64,000 nucleotides of DNA from Planctomycetota bacterium (GCA_021413885.1 JAIOPM010000013.1:126001-190000), one strand, 5' to 3'. Counted from the stretch's first letter, positions 15,515 through 24,597 are shown. Notes: generated by a model from the letters alone, not told the origin. Numbers and translations: made by a program.

Positions 15515-17506
15515 TCATCGCGGCCCGTCGAGCGCGTTCGCGATCTCGGCGTCGGTCAGTTCGAAGACCAGGATCGAACCGCACAGGTTCTCGATCGGCT
15601 CCTTCGTGCGCACGTATGCCATCAACCGCGCGAAGCGCAGGTTGTCCCAGCCGACGAGCGCGTTCTGCCACGCGGCTTCCGGTGCTTCGGCGAGCAACGT
15701 GGCGAGCGCGTCGGGATCGGCGCGCGCGGCGAGGTAGCGCGTCGCTTGCGAACGAGCTTCTCGATACGCCTGCTCGTACAACGGGAGCCACGGACCGGGC
15801 GCGGCGGTGCAAATGCCTTGGACCAACGTCGCGCTCAACAAGTACGTGCCGCCGCGCGGCTCGGCGAACGAACGCTGGAGCTCGAGGTCGAGATCGGACC
15901 AGCCCGGCAGGCGCACGGTGTCGATCCTGTAGCGCGTCGGACTCGCGGAGCCGAAGTACGCGAAGTACGGCGGCGCGCGGAGTTCGCCGTTCGCTCGCTT
16001 GCGTTGGAGCCACGCTCGCACCGCCGGCAAGTCCTGGCCCCAGTCGAGGGAGCTGTCGACCAAGTGCTTCCAACCGTTCGACGTGCCGCCCGCGGCGACG
16101 TTGAAGAACGCGAGGTAGTTCGGGAAGGCGAACGCACTCTCGATCACGCCCGCGAGCAGCAACGCGAACACGATCATGTGTTTCCGCGCGCTGGTGAGCC
16201 ACGCTCCCAACGCGCCGAGTCCGATGAACAGCACCGGATACGTCGGCAGGATGTGACGGTGGCCGATGTTGATCTTGCTGGTCAGCGAGAACGCCCAATA
16301 GACGGCGAGCAGAGCGAGCCAGGGCGCGAACGGACGCACGCGGCGCCACGCGCTCCCGCTCGCGAGCACGTCGCGCTTCCACGCGAACGCCGCGGCCGCG
16401 AGCAACGCGAGCAGTGACAACTCGGTCTTCGCGACGAACGCGTACGGAAAGAATCCGACGAAGCCGGTCTGACTGAACGCGCCGTTCAGGAACGACGGGC
16501 GCGTCTGCGCGTGGTAGACGACGTAGTTGAGGCCGTAGAGGAAGGCCTCGGGGAGAAGTTTCCAGCTCCGCGCGAACTCGATCGCGCCGACGAGCACGCC
16601 GCCTTGCGCGAGCATCGGCTCCCACTCCTCGAACAATCGATCGCGTCCGGGCGCCGGGTGCGCGAAGACCGAGTAGCGGAAACCGTACAGCGTCCAGATC
16701 GCGAGTCCCACGACCAGCAGGGCGCCGACGCAGAGCGCGGCGAGGATCGCGAACTTGCCCGCGCGCGACGCAATACGCCGCGGAGCTCCGATCGCGAGTT
16801 CGAGCGGCTCGCTCTCGACGACGCGCAGCACGAAGAGCAAACCGAGCACCGGCACGACGATCGGGAACGAGAACTTCGAGAGCGCGAGCCCCGCGAACGC
16901 GAGTCCGGCGAACAACCAACGCACCAAGGTCGCGCGCTCGAGCGCCGTCCAGAACGTCGCGGTGGTGAGCACGAAGAACAACGCCGCGCACGTGTCGGTC
17001 GTCGCGAGCCCGGCGTGCGCGAGCAACGTGGGGGAGAACGCCGCCGCCGCCGCGGAGACGAACGCTCCCGCGCCGCCGAACAGTCCGCGCGAAACGGACC
17101 AGATCGCGAGCAGCAACGCGCCGCCGACCAACGCCGTCGCCGCGCGCGCGCCCGACAGCATCGCGTCGTGATCGTTGCGCGGATCGTTGAGGAACTGGAA
17201 ACCGAAGAGCCACGCGTTCGAGCCCCACCACACGCGGCCCGCGCGCTGCGGCAGTTCCGCGTCCGACAACGCGACCGGCCAAGAGACCAACCGCTGTTGC
17301 AGGTTGCCCGCTTCCGGATTCATGCGGAAGTCGCCGGTGCGCCAGATCGTCACGCCGCCGACCAAGTGCGCGATTTCGTCGGACGTGTTGCTCTTCGAGA
17401 GCGTCGCGCTCCACGCGAGCAACGCGTGGATCACCGCGAACGCCAACGCCCACCACGGACTCGCGAGTTTGCGCGAGAGCCCCGACCCCGCGGCTTCCGC
17501 GCTCAT
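15515..17506 (-). CDS. GT-C membrane glycosyltransferase, PMT-like
   Basis: 663 residues, about 11 membrane helices and a C-terminal soluble tail. The first loop is SNTSDEIAHLVGG followed by WRTGDFRMNPEAGNLQQRL, the PMT-type pattern with Asp-Glu at the sugar-phosphate site and a His a few residues later. It would use polyprenyl-phosphate sugars at the outer face of the inner membrane. The ATG at 17506 overlaps the stop of the methyltransferase gene as ATGA, and that gene follows a GT2 gene by one base. The three form one unit: GT2 to make the donor, GT-C to use it, with a methyltransferase between. Confidence 0.8.
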   Translation of the reverse strand: MSAEAAGSGLSRKLASPWWALAFAVIHALLAWSATLSKSNTSDEIAHLVGGVTIWRTGDFRMNPEAGNLQQRLVSWPVALSDAELPQRAGRVWWGSNAWLFGFQFLNDPRNDHDAMLSGARAATALVGGALLLAIWSVSRGLFGGAGAFVSAAAAAFSPTLLAHAGLATTDTCAALFFVLTTATFWTALERATLVRWLFAGLAFAGLALSKFSFPIVVPVLGLLFVLRVVESEPLELAIGAPRRIASRAGKFAILAALCVGALLVVGLAIWTLYGFRYSVFAHPAPGRDRLFEEWEPMLAQGGVLVGAIEFARSWKLLPEAFLYGLNYVVYHAQTRPSFLNGAFSQTGFVGFFPYAFVAKTELSLLALLAAAAFAWKRDVLASGSAWRRVRPFAPWLALLAVYWAFSLTSKINIGHRHILPTYPVLFIGLGALGAWLTSARKHMIVFALLLAGVIESAFAFPNYLAFFNVAAGGTSNGWKHLVDSSLDWGQDLPAVRAWLQRKRANGELRAPPYFAYFGSASPTRYRIDTVRLPGWSDLDLELQRSFAEPRGGTYLLSATLVQGICTAAPGPWLPLYEQAYREARSQATRYLAARADPDALATLLAEAPEAAWQNALVGWDNLRFARLMAYVRTKEPIENLCGSILVFELTDAEIANALDGPR

Positions 17507-18339
17507 GACGCGTGCGCCGTCGGCCGGTGCAAGTCGCGAGCGATCGACGCGGGCCGCGCGCGCGGCGCGATCACGCCTTCGCGGCGTTCGAGCACCGCGA
17601 TCAAGCTCGCGCCGTGCCGGTACGCCGGCCGGCCGCGATCGAGCGAACGCTCGAGCGACGCGCACTCTCCCGCGAAGAAGCTCTCGAGCATCCGATTCGC
17701 GAACGCCGGCGGCATCGAGAAGTCGGTGCCCGCGCGACCGAGCGCCTTACCGCGCGCCGACGTCACCGCGCGCACCGCGCGGATCACCGGATACAAGCGC
17801 GCGTTGTAGCCCGAGAGCAAGCGCTCACCGACCGCGAGGCCGTGCCACGTCGCCGCGAGCCGTTCGAGGTCGTAGCGGCGCCAGTGACCGAAGCTCTCGT
17901 CGTGCGCGGTCCACAAACGTCCATCGGCGGGCACGGTGATCAACACCTTCGCGCCGGGCGAGAGCGGCGCGAGCATCTGCGAGAGGAAGAGGAAGTCGTC
18001 CTCGACGTGCTCGAGCACGTCCATCAACAACACGACGTTCGCGCGCTCGAGCCAATCGGTCCGCCGCGTGAAATCGCTCTCGCACGCGAACTCGACCGCG
18101 GGGAAGCGCGAGCGAGCGTGCTCGATCGCATCCGGCGACGAGTCCATCCCGCGGCACGCGTAGCCGTCGGCGAACGCCGCGACGTTCGCGCCGGTGCCGC
18201 AGCCGACGTCGAGCACGACCGTGTCGCGCGAGGGCGGCGACAAGCGCTCGATCAAACGCTTGACGATGCGCCGCCGCGCCGCGAACCACCAGTGGCGCGT
18301 CTCGATGTCCGCGTGGAGCGCGTACTGCTCGGCTTGCAT
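17503..18339 (-). CDS. Class I SAM-dependent methyltransferase
   Basis: 278 residues. The N-terminal HWWFAARRRIVKRLIERL segment is characteristic of methyltransferases that sit in polysaccharide and glycolipid clusters. Motif I is VLDVGCGTGANVAAF, motif II CRGMDSSPDAIEHA, and NVVLLMDVLEHVEDD is motif IV of the Methyltransf_11/23 type. The C-terminal part has an amphipathic hydrophobic stretch but no clear membrane helix. Likely acts on a lipid-linked or nucleotide sugar; the substrate is unknown. One base separates its ATG from the GT2 stop, and its own stop overlaps the next start, so the three genes are co-translated. Confidence 0.85.
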   Translation of the reverse strand: MQAEQYALHADIETRHWWFAARRRIVKRLIERLSPPSRDTVVLDVGCGTGANVAAFADGYACRGMDSSPDAIEHARSRFPAVEFACESDFTRRTDWLERANVVLLMDVLEHVEDDFLFLSQMLAPLSPGAKVLITVPADGRLWTAHDESFGHWRRYDLERLAATWHGLAVGERLLSGYNARLYPVIRAVRAVTSARGKALGRAGTDFSMPPAFANRMLESFFAGECASLERSLDRGRPAYRHGASLIAVLERREGVIAPRARPASIARDLHRPTAHAS

Positions 18340-18340
18340 G

Positions 18341-19303
18341 TCAGCGCGGCGCCTTCGGATCGTCGACGCCGAAACGTCGACGCACGATGTAGAGCGGACG
18401 CTCCTTCACTTCGTCGTAGATGCGGCCGAGGTATTCGCCGAGCAATCCGATCGCGACGAGCTGCACGCCGCCGAGGAAGAGCACCAACGTCACCAACGTG
18501 GTGAAGCCCATCTCCGCGCGTTCGTTGCCGGTCAAACGCCAGATCACGAAGAAGAGCGCGAGCACGAAGCCGAGCGCGCTGATCGCTATGCCTGCGATCG
18601 TCATCAAGCGCAGCGGCTTGTACGAGAAGCCGAACAACGCATCGAGCGCGTACCGCACGAGTCGCCGGAGCGTCTGCTTCGGCACGCCGGCCGCGCGCGC
18701 GCCGCGTTCGTATTCGACGGTCGCGCGCTTGAAGCCGATCCATGATTGCAGGCCCGGCAGGAAACGGTGCGATTCGCGCAGGCCCTTGAGCTCGACGTGC
18801 GCCGCGCGATCGAGCAGACAGAAGATCCCGCTGTCGGCTTGGATCGGGAAGTCGCTGAGCCACGCGAACACGCGGTGGAAAGCGCGCAGCAGGAAGCCGC
18901 GCATCCCGACCTCGGCGCGCGCGGTGCGCACCGCGAGCACGACCTCGCCGCCGCCGCGCCACGCCGCGACCAACTTCGGAATCAGCTCGGGCGGATCCTG
19001 GAGGTCGCCGTCGATCAACACGACCGCGTCCGCGTCGGCGTGCGCGATGCCGGCGGTCAACGCGCTCTGGTGGCCGAAGTTGCGCGAGAGTTCGAGCACC
19101 GCGAAACGCGGATCGAGTTTCGCCTGCGCGAGCGCGAGTTCGAGCGACCGATCGCGGCTGCCGTCGTTGACGTAGATCACGCGCCACGCGACTCCGTCGA
19201 GCGTGTCCAGCGCCGCGGCGAGGCGTCGCGAGAGTTCCGCGAGGAGCTCCTCCTCGTTGAAGATCGGAACGACGACGTCGAGGCGGGAGCGCGGGCTGGA
19301 CAT
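18341..19303 (-). CDS. GtrB/DPM1-type polyprenyl-phosphate glycosyltransferase (GT2)
   Basis: 320 residues: a GT-A domain (VVPIFNEEELL at the start, nucleotide site VNDGSRDRS, the Asp-rich DGDLQDPPELI, and GLRESHRFLPGLQSWIGF) then two membrane helices near 225-250 and 268-290. This architecture is that of GtrB, ArnC and the bacterial dolichol-phosphate mannose synthases, which make polyprenyl-phosphate monosaccharides on the cytosolic face. The closing segment LGEYLGRIYDEVKERPLYIV is a family signature. Product sugar unknown. It probably supplies donor to the GT-C enzyme two genes on and perhaps to others in the window. No Shine-Dalgarno site and no clear -10 next to its ATG. Confidence 0.9.
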   Translation of the reverse strand: MSSPRSRLDVVVPIFNEEELLAELSRRLAAALDTLDGVAWRVIYVNDGSRDRSLELALAQAKLDPRFAVLELSRNFGHQSALTAGIAHADADAVVLIDGDLQDPPELIPKLVAAWRGGGEVVLAVRTARAEVGMRGFLLRAFHRVFAWLSDFPIQADSGIFCLLDRAAHVELKGLRESHRFLPGLQSWIGFKRATVEYERGARAAGVPKQTLRRLVRYALDALFGFSYKPLRLMTIAGIAISALGFVLALFFVIWRLTGNERAEMGFTTLVTLVLFLGGVQLVAIGLLGEYLGRIYDEVKERPLYIVRRRFGVDDPKAPR

Positions 19304-19387
19304 GGGGAAAGGGGATCGAAACGCGCCGCGAAGGGTGCGTCAAGCCGCAGATCGACCAAGTGCGTCGAAGACCATCAGAAGGAGTTT

Positions 19388-19411
19388 GATCCCGCGTTTG
19401 CGGGGTCTTTT
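19388..19411 (+). terminator. Hairpin with T tract, plus-strand orientation
   Basis: An 8-base stem (GATCCCGC 19388-19395 with GCGGGGTC 19400-19407, one G-T pair), a GTTT loop and then TTTT form a compact intrinsic terminator reading rightward. Both flanking genes are on the minus strand, so it would stop antisense transcripts or an unrecognised plus-strand RNA. The rest of the 274-base gap 19304-19577 holds no gene that I can support. Confidence 0.4.
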
Positions 19412-19542
19412 GGATCGCGGCGCATCTTGCGCTTCAGAGTTGCCCGTGAACTCGCCGGAGTCGTCCGCTCCACAACCTGCTCTTCCTCCCCGACTAGAGG
19501 CCCGACTCCGGCGCTCTTTTTCCCTCTCCCTCTCCGACGCGA

Positions 19543-19572
19543 GGCCCGCTCGTCGCATGCGACGGTCGGGCC
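19543..19572 (-). terminator. GC-rich hairpin after the cupin gene
   Basis: Starting about five bases beyond the cupin stop, GGCCCG and CGGGCC (outer stem, 19543-19548 and 19567-19572) enclose a perfect 14-base palindrome CGTCGCATGCGACG (19551-19564). It is a strong structure without a U tract. It could pause polymerase, protect a 3' end, or be a protein site; the position suggests termination. Confidence 0.35.
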
Positions 19573-19577
19573 TTCGC

Positions 19578-19907
19578 CTATTTCGAAGCGTTGGGATTCG
19601 GAGCCATAGCGACGAGCAGCACGAGCCGCGCGTTCGAAGTGTTCGCGACGCCGTGGGACTCGCCGGGCTCCGACCACGCGAGTTCGCCGGGACCGAGCTC
19701 GCGCGTCGCGTCGCCGACCGAGAACGTGCCGCGCCCGTCGAGCACGAAGTAGAACTTGGTCGCGCCGGCGTGCGCGTGGGGTTTTTGCGCCTGACCGGGT
19801 TCGAGGCAGTAGACGTCGCAGAACATCTGCGCGGTCTCGAAGAGGTTGTGCTTGGCGAGCTTGTCGCCCGCGAACGAACGGCGTGCGTTGGCGTCGATGA
19901 AACCCAT
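19578..19907 (-). CDS. Small cupin-domain protein
   Basis: 109 residues, a single cupin barrel. Metal-ligand positions are visible: His-x-His in QKPHAHAG, Glu/Tyr in the KFYFVLDGRG strand, GPGELAWSEPGESHGVAN in the second motif. Small stand-alone cupins of this type bind Fe, Mn or Ni and include isomerases, dioxygenases and sensors; nothing here distinguishes them. Cytosolic. ATG 19907 is chosen because it is seven bases after a TATTCT element and begins the conserved part; longer reading frames upstream lack similarity to anything. Divergent from the JmjC-like gene at 19986. Confidence 0.75.
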   Translation of the reverse strand: MGFIDANARRSFAGDKLAKHNLFETAQMFCDVYCLEPGQAQKPHAHAGATKFYFVLDGRGTFSVGDATRELGPGELAWSEPGESHGVANTSNARLVLLVAMAPNPNASK

Positions 19908-19914
19908 GGCGCGG

Positions 19915-19920
19915 AGAATA
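19915..19920 (-). promoter_or_regulatory. Start-proximal -10 element (TATTCT)
   Basis: TATTCT on the minus strand ends seven bases before the cupin ATG at 19907, so transcription should begin at or within a base or two of the start codon. On the plus strand an AAGATT element (19972-19977) lies nine bases before the divergent ATG at 19986 but is a poorer match. Confidence 0.5.
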
Positions 19921-19985
19921 ACAGGAGCACGAGGTCGCCCGCAGCGCGTGCGCGTGCCCCGTCCGGTTGGCAAGATTCCGCGCGC

Positions 19986-21134
19986 ATGTCTTCTCCTTCG
20001 ATCGCCGTCGCGACGACTCGGGCGCGTTGGTTCGCGCCGGGCAGAGCTCCGCGCGGCGCGCACGTGCTTGCGCGGCGCGGCGCGAAGTTGGGCTCGGTCG
20101 TCGAGCTCGAGGACGTCGGCATCGACGAGGCCGAGCTCCACGAGCGTTGGCGCCGCGACCGTCCGATCGTGTTGCGCGGCGTGTTGACGCCGGCGCTCGC
20201 TCGTCACCGCGCCGACGTCCGCCGCTCGCTCGCGTTCTTCGATCGCGTGCGCGACGGCGCGACGTGGCAGGACGAACTCTGGCGCCGCCTCGCTGTTTCG
20301 AAGGAGTTCGAGCCCGCGGGAGCGTCGGTCGACCTCGGCGACGCGCGCGAGCTCGAGAAGGTCTTCGCGCACCGTCGCGGCAAGCGTCGACGCATCGGCC
20401 TCGATCTCTACGGCAAACTCTCGTGGATCTCGGTCGACGAACGCGATGTCTCGCTGCGCGTGCGCTTCTCGTTCGGCGCCGAGGCATTGATGGAGTGGTT
20501 CGACGATCCGTCGCGCGCGGTTCACGCCGACGCGTTCGCGCGAGCAGTCTTTCCCGAGTGCGCGGTCCTCGACGGCAATCGAGCGTTGCTCGCGCTCGTC
20601 GAACGCCTGCTCGCTCGCCGCGTCCGTCTCTCCGAGCGCATCGTCTACAACAACGCGCCCGGCGGCGGCGCGATCTTCCACCACGACGCGGAGCCGTGGC
20701 AACTCGGCGTCGCGTACGGCCAGTTCGCCGGCGAGACGGCGTGGTTCGCGCTGCCGAAGCGCGAGCTCGCGCAACTCGTCGCCTCGCTCGCGAAGTCGCC
20801 GCGCGCGAAGAAGAGCTTCGGCACGCCGAAGCGCGCGTTGCGAGCGCTCGACCGCGAAGACGCGTCGAACCTCGCGCGCTTGCTCAACGAAACGCCGGCG
20901 CTCGCTCGCGCGCTGGTCGAGCACGGCGCCTTCTACCGTCTGAAGCCCGGCGACGTGATCCTGATGCCGTCGCACGGCGTCGACGACGTGTGCTGGCATT
21001 CGGTCTTCGCTCTCGGTGCAAAGCCCGGTCTGTCGCACAGCTACGGCCTCTTCTCCGCGCGCCGCCGCAGGGACGATCCGCTGGCGAGCGCGCGAGCCTC
21101 GAGCCCGGGCGGCGAGACGCGGCTCTCGACCTGA
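19986..21134 (+). CDS. JmjC/cupin-8-like protein, putative Fe(II) oxygenase
   Basis: 382 residues. The centre reads GGGAIFHHDAEPWQLGVAYGQ, a His-x-Asp-type pair in the setting of the JmjC/cupin_8 fold. The KPGDVILMPSHGVDDVCWHSV segment is the usual second half, ending with a possible distal His ligand. The N-terminal RPIVLRGVL also matches the opening of cupin_8 proteins (peptide or protein hydroxylases). I therefore propose a 2-oxoglutarate/Fe(II) oxygenase, possibly a protein hydroxylase, with moderate confidence: the 2-oxoglutarate-binding residues are not obvious. Cytosolic, no signal peptide. It ends 88 bases before the first TPR-CHAT gene on the same strand and could be its companion. 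Confidence 0.5.
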   Translation: MSSPSIAVATTRARWFAPGRAPRGAHVLARRGAKLGSVVELEDVGIDEAELHERWRRDRPIVLRGVLTPALARHRADVRRSLAFFDRVRDGATWQDELWRRLAVSKEFEPAGASVDLGDARELEKVFAHRRGKRRRIGLDLYGKLSWISVDERDVSLRVRFSFGAEALMEWFDDPSRAVHADAFARAVFPECAVLDGNRALLALVERLLARRVRLSERIVYNNAPGGGAIFHHDAEPWQLGVAYGQFAGETAWFALPKRELAQLVASLAKSPRAKKSFGTPKRALRALDREDASNLARLLNETPALARALVEHGAFYRLKPGDVILMPSHGVDDVCWHSVFALGAKPGLSHSYGLFSARRRRDDPLASARASSPGGETRLST

Positions 21135-21222
21135 GCGTTCGTCGCCGCGAGTTCGTGCGCCGACGAGCTCGGCTCCCCTCGCTTCCAGTAGCATCGGCGC
21201 GCCTCGTCGCTCCTCCGCTCCC

Positions 21223-24200
21223 ATGTCGCTCGCTCGACTCTCCCTCGTCCTCCTCGTCGCCGCGTGCACGTCGACCGCGGGCGAGCACGCGCCGCGCGCG
21301 AACGTTGCGGCGGCGCGCGAACGCGAGCTGATCGCCGAGTCCGAGGCCGCGCGCTCGTCGTCCGACTACCCGACTGCGCGCACGAAAGCGGCCGAGGCCG
21401 TGGCCGCGTTGATCGCGCGGCCCGAGTCGGAACGGGACGCGGAATGGCTCGGGCTCGTCGACGCCGCCGGCCATTCCGCCTACAGCGCGAGCGACGTTCG
21501 CACCGCGAACACGGCGTGGCAGCGGGTGTTGGAGCTTCGCTCGCAGGCGCTCCCCGACGATGACCCCGAGCTCCAGGCGGTGCGAGCGAACCTCGCGCTG
21601 ACGCTGCAGGCGCTCGGTGATCTCGCGGGCGCGCGAAGTCTGCAGGAGCACGTGCTAGCGATCCTCTCGCGCACGCGTTCCGACGACCATCCCGACGTGC
21701 AGGTCGCGCGCGTGAACCTCGCCACGACGTTGTGCTCGCTCGGCGACCTCGACGGTGCGCGCGCACTGTTCCAAGCGGCGCTCGACGTCGACGTGCGCAC
21801 GCTCCCCGACGATCATCCCGATCTCCAGATCGTGCGCGGCAACCTCGCGGTGACGATCAAGGGACTGGGCGACCTCGTCGGCGCGCGAACGTTGGAGCAG
21901 AAGGTGCTCGAGGTCGACACGCGCACACTTCCCGACGACCATCCGGGCCTGCAACGCGCCCGCGGCAACCTCGCGTCGACGATCAGGGAACTCGGCGACC
22001 TCGAAGGCGCACGAACGCTGGCAGAGAAGGTGCTCGACGTCGACACGCGCACCCTTCCCGAGGACCATCCCGATCTGCAGACGGCGCGGCAGAGTCTCGC
22101 GATAACGCTGTTCACGCTCGGCGATCTCGACGGCGCCCGTGCACTGCAGGAGCGCGCGTTCGAAGTCCTTTCGCGCACGTTGCCGGACGACCACCCGGAG
22201 CTGCAGAGCGCGCGTGGAAACCTCGCGGTGACGATCAGCGCGCTCGGCGATCTCGCCGGGGCGCGAGCCTTGAACGAGAAGGTGCTCGAAGTCCTTTCGC
22301 GCACGTACCCCGCCGACCACCCGGATCTCCAGCGCGCGCGTGGCAACCTCGCGGCGACGTTGTACGAGCTCGGCGACCTCCAGGGCGCCCGCGTCCTCTT
22401 CGAGACGGTGCTCGAAGTCAATTCGCGCTCGCTGCCCGACGATCACCCCGCGCTACAGGGTTCGCGCCAGAATCTCGCGGCGACGCTCTGGGCGCTCGGC
22501 GACCTCGCGGGCGCGCGAGCGTTGGAGGAGCAGGTCCTCGACTTCCGCTCGCGCACGCTGCCGGACGATCATCCCGATTTGATGGCGGCGCGACAGAACC
22601 TCGCGATCACGCTCGGCGCGCTCGGCGAGTTCGCGGCCGCGCGTGCGTTGCAGGAGCAAGTTCTCGACGTTCGCGTCCGCACGCTCCCGGACGACCATCC
22701 GGACCTACAAGCGGCGCGACACAACCTCGCGGTCGCGATCGCGAACCAAGCGGCGTATGACGGTCGCCCTTCGTTCGAAGCGAGACGAGCGTGCGTCGAG
22801 CTGATGGGCGCGGCGTGCAGCGCGCGGATCCGCGCGGCGCGCACCGCGATCCTCGGGAGTCCGAGCCGCGAGGCCGAGGAACGCTGCGTGAGCCTGGCGC
22901 AGGGCCTCGACCTCGTGTTGTCGTTCGCGTCGGGCTACGGCGTGTTCGAGCCGTCGCCCGAGCTCGAGGCTCCCGCGTTCGAGTTCGAGGAGACGACGCG
23001 CGGCGCAGCGCTCGCCGCCGCCGAATTCGCGCACTGCGGGGCGCGCACGCCCGAGTACTCGAGGTTGCGCGGGGAGCTCCTCGCAGCGAGCGACGAACTC
23101 GCCCTGCTGGCGCAAGAAGGTGCGACGTCCGAAGCACTCGATCGCGCGCGCGTGAAGCGCGAGGCGGCCGAGCGGGATCTCGTCGCCTTGGCGCGAGAGT
23201 CCGCGGCCGGGCGCGAACTCGGCGTCGATGCGCTCGCCGCCGTGCTGGCGGAGCGCGAAGCGGCCGTCGCGTTCCGGTGCTTCACCGAGCTGGGCGTCGA
23301 TCCGTCCGGCGCGCCGGACTTACGCGAAACGCGGGAGACTGCGGTCGAGCGCGTGTGCGCGTTCGTCGTGCGGAGCGCCACGGCCGGAGCGGCGGAGTCG
23401 GCGCAGCTCCTACGCATCGACCTCGGCCCGCTCGATCGGGTCGAAGCCGCGGCGCGCGGTTGGCGCGACGCGATCGGCGTCGGGGCGGAGCGCGGCCTTG
23501 CGACGGGCACCGGCGAGGACGAGGCGCGGACGCGCGGCGAGCAGCTGCGCGGGCTCGTGTTCGATCCACTGCTCACGGCGCTCGGCGGCGCGGATCGCGT
23601 CGTCGTGGTGCTCGACGGCGTGCTGCATCTCGTGGCGCTCGATGCGTTGCCGCTCGCGAACTCGAACGCCCTCGTCGGCGATCGGTGGCGCATCGAGACG
23701 CGAGCGACGCTGACGGAGCTCTTGACCGATTCGCCAGCGGCGACGGCAGGAGCGCTCGTGGCGTTGGGTGGCGCGTCGTTCAACTCCGCACCGATCTTGC
23801 TCTCGGCCGAGGACGTCGCCGCGATCGACGACGAGGCGGCGGCGAGAGGGGCTGCACTCTCGCGCGCCACGAAGTGGGAGCGAGACTTCACGCCGCTGAC
23901 GCACACCGGCGACGAGGCGCGCGGGATCGGCGCGCTCTACACCGAGATCTTCGAGGGAGCTCGGCCCGCGCTGGTGCTCGAAAAACGCAAAGCGTCGCGG
24001 GAAGCGCTGCTCGAGCTCGCACCACGAGCGCGCTTCCTACACGTGGCGACGCACGGGTGGTATGCGCCGGAGTCGATTCGGTCGTGGAGTGATCCGGAGC
24101 CGCTCGACGAGAAGTCGGGGCTCGGGACGCGTATGAGCGGCGGGGAGCAAGTGCGCGGGATGAGCCCGATGCTCCTGTGCGGCCTCGCGCTCGCCGGCGC

Positions 24201-24597
24201 GAATCTGCCGGAGGATGCAGTCGGCCGCGCGCCGGGATTGATCACGGCGGACGAGCTCTCGACGCTCGATCTCTCGAACTGCGAACTTGCTGTGCTCAGC
24301 GCGTGCGACACCAACGTCGGCGAACGGCGTGCGGGTCAGGGCGTCGCGAGTTTGCAGAAGGCGCTGCAGATGGCGGGCGCTCGCAGCGTGATCACGTCGC
24401 TGTGGAAGGTGCCCGACGAAGCGACGAAGGAGCTGATGCTCGACTTCTATCGCCGGCTCTGGGTCGAGAAGAAACCGAAGTGGCAAGCCTTGTGGGAGGC
24501 GAAACAGAAGCTGCGCGACGCGAAGGACGCGAGCGGCCGGCCGAAGTACACGACCCGCGACTGGGCGGCGTGGGTCCTCACCGGTAACCCGATCTAG
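21223..24597 (+). CDS. Exported lipoprotein TPR-CHAT putative caspase-like protease
   Basis: 1124 residues. The N-terminus is a lipoprotein signal with lipobox VAAC (Cys15). Residues 110-500 hold ten units of a 42-residue TPR carrying the signature LPDDHPDLQ, of the kinesin-light-chain type. After a helical spacer with alkaline-phosphatase-like emptiness comes a C-terminal CHAT domain (about 790-1124). Its dyad is intact: His944 in VATHGW and Cys1028 in LSACDTNVG, 84 residues apart, as expected for clan CD peptidases related to caspases and separase. The lipobox predicts the protein faces the periplasm or outer membrane, unlike the cytosolic Craspase TPR-CHAT. TPRs likely hold the substrate or regulator. 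The next gene is its paralog. TAGCAT at 21189-21194 may be the promoter. Confidence 0.85.
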   Translation: MSLARLSLVLLVAACTSTAGEHAPRANVAAARERELIAESEAARSSSDYPTARTKAAEAVAALIARPESERDAEWLGLVDAAGHSAYSASDVRTANTAWQRVLELRSQALPDDDPELQAVRANLALTLQALGDLAGARSLQEHVLAILSRTRSDDHPDVQVARVNLATTLCSLGDLDGARALFQAALDVDVRTLPDDHPDLQIVRGNLAVTIKGLGDLVGARTLEQKVLEVDTRTLPDDHPGLQRARGNLASTIRELGDLEGARTLAEKVLDVDTRTLPEDHPDLQTARQSLAITLFTLGDLDGARALQERAFEVLSRTLPDDHPELQSARGNLAVTISALGDLAGARALNEKVLEVLSRTYPADHPDLQRARGNLAATLYELGDLQGARVLFETVLEVNSRSLPDDHPALQGSRQNLAATLWALGDLAGARALEEQVLDFRSRTLPDDHPDLMAARQNLAITLGALGEFAAARALQEQVLDVRVRTLPDDHPDLQAARHNLAVAIANQAAYDGRPSFEARRACVELMGAACSARIRAARTAILGSPSREAEERCVSLAQGLDLVLSFASGYGVFEPSPELEAPAFEFEETTRGAALAAAEFAHCGARTPEYSRLRGELLAASDELALLAQEGATSEALDRARVKREAAERDLVALARESAAGRELGVDALAAVLAEREAAVAFRCFTELGVDPSGAPDLRETRETAVERVCAFVVRSATAGAAESAQLLRIDLGPLDRVEAAARGWRDAIGVGAERGLATGTGEDEARTRGEQLRGLVFDPLLTALGGADRVVVVLDGVLHLVALDALPLANSNALVGDRWRIETRATLTELLTDSPAATAGALVALGGASFNSAPILLSAEDVAAIDDEAAARGAALSRATKWERDFTPLTHTGDEARGIGALYTEIFEGARPALVLEKRKASREALLELAPRARFLHVATHGWYAPESIRSWSDPEPLDEKSGLGTRMSGGEQVRGMSPMLLCGLALAGANLPEDAVGRAPGLITADELSTLDLSNCELAVLSACDTNVGERRAGQGVASLQKALQMAGARSVITSLWKVPDEATKELMLDFYRRLWVEKKPKWQALWEAKQKLRDAKDASGRPKYTTRDWAAWVLTGNPI
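21550..22760 (+). repeat. Ten 126-base TPR-coding repeats
   Basis: The codons for the L-P-D-D-H-P start of each repeat fall at 21550, 21676, 21802, 21928, 22054, 22180, 22306, 22432, 22558 and 22684: exactly 126 bases apart with no insertion or deletion. The last unit is incomplete. Sequence identity between units is high in the GNLA...LGDL-GAR core and lower in the helices between. Confidence 0.9.

Noticed and set aside
19375-19443. Possible small protein ending MRRDPKDPANAGSNSF on the minus strand
   Set aside because: No ribosome site or -10 at a sensible distance, and its codons coincide with the hairpin at 19388-19411.
21550-22760. Regular spacing resembling a CRISPR or tandem-repeat array
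   Set aside because: The 126-base unit is coding, in frame throughout, without short identical repeats and unique spacers.
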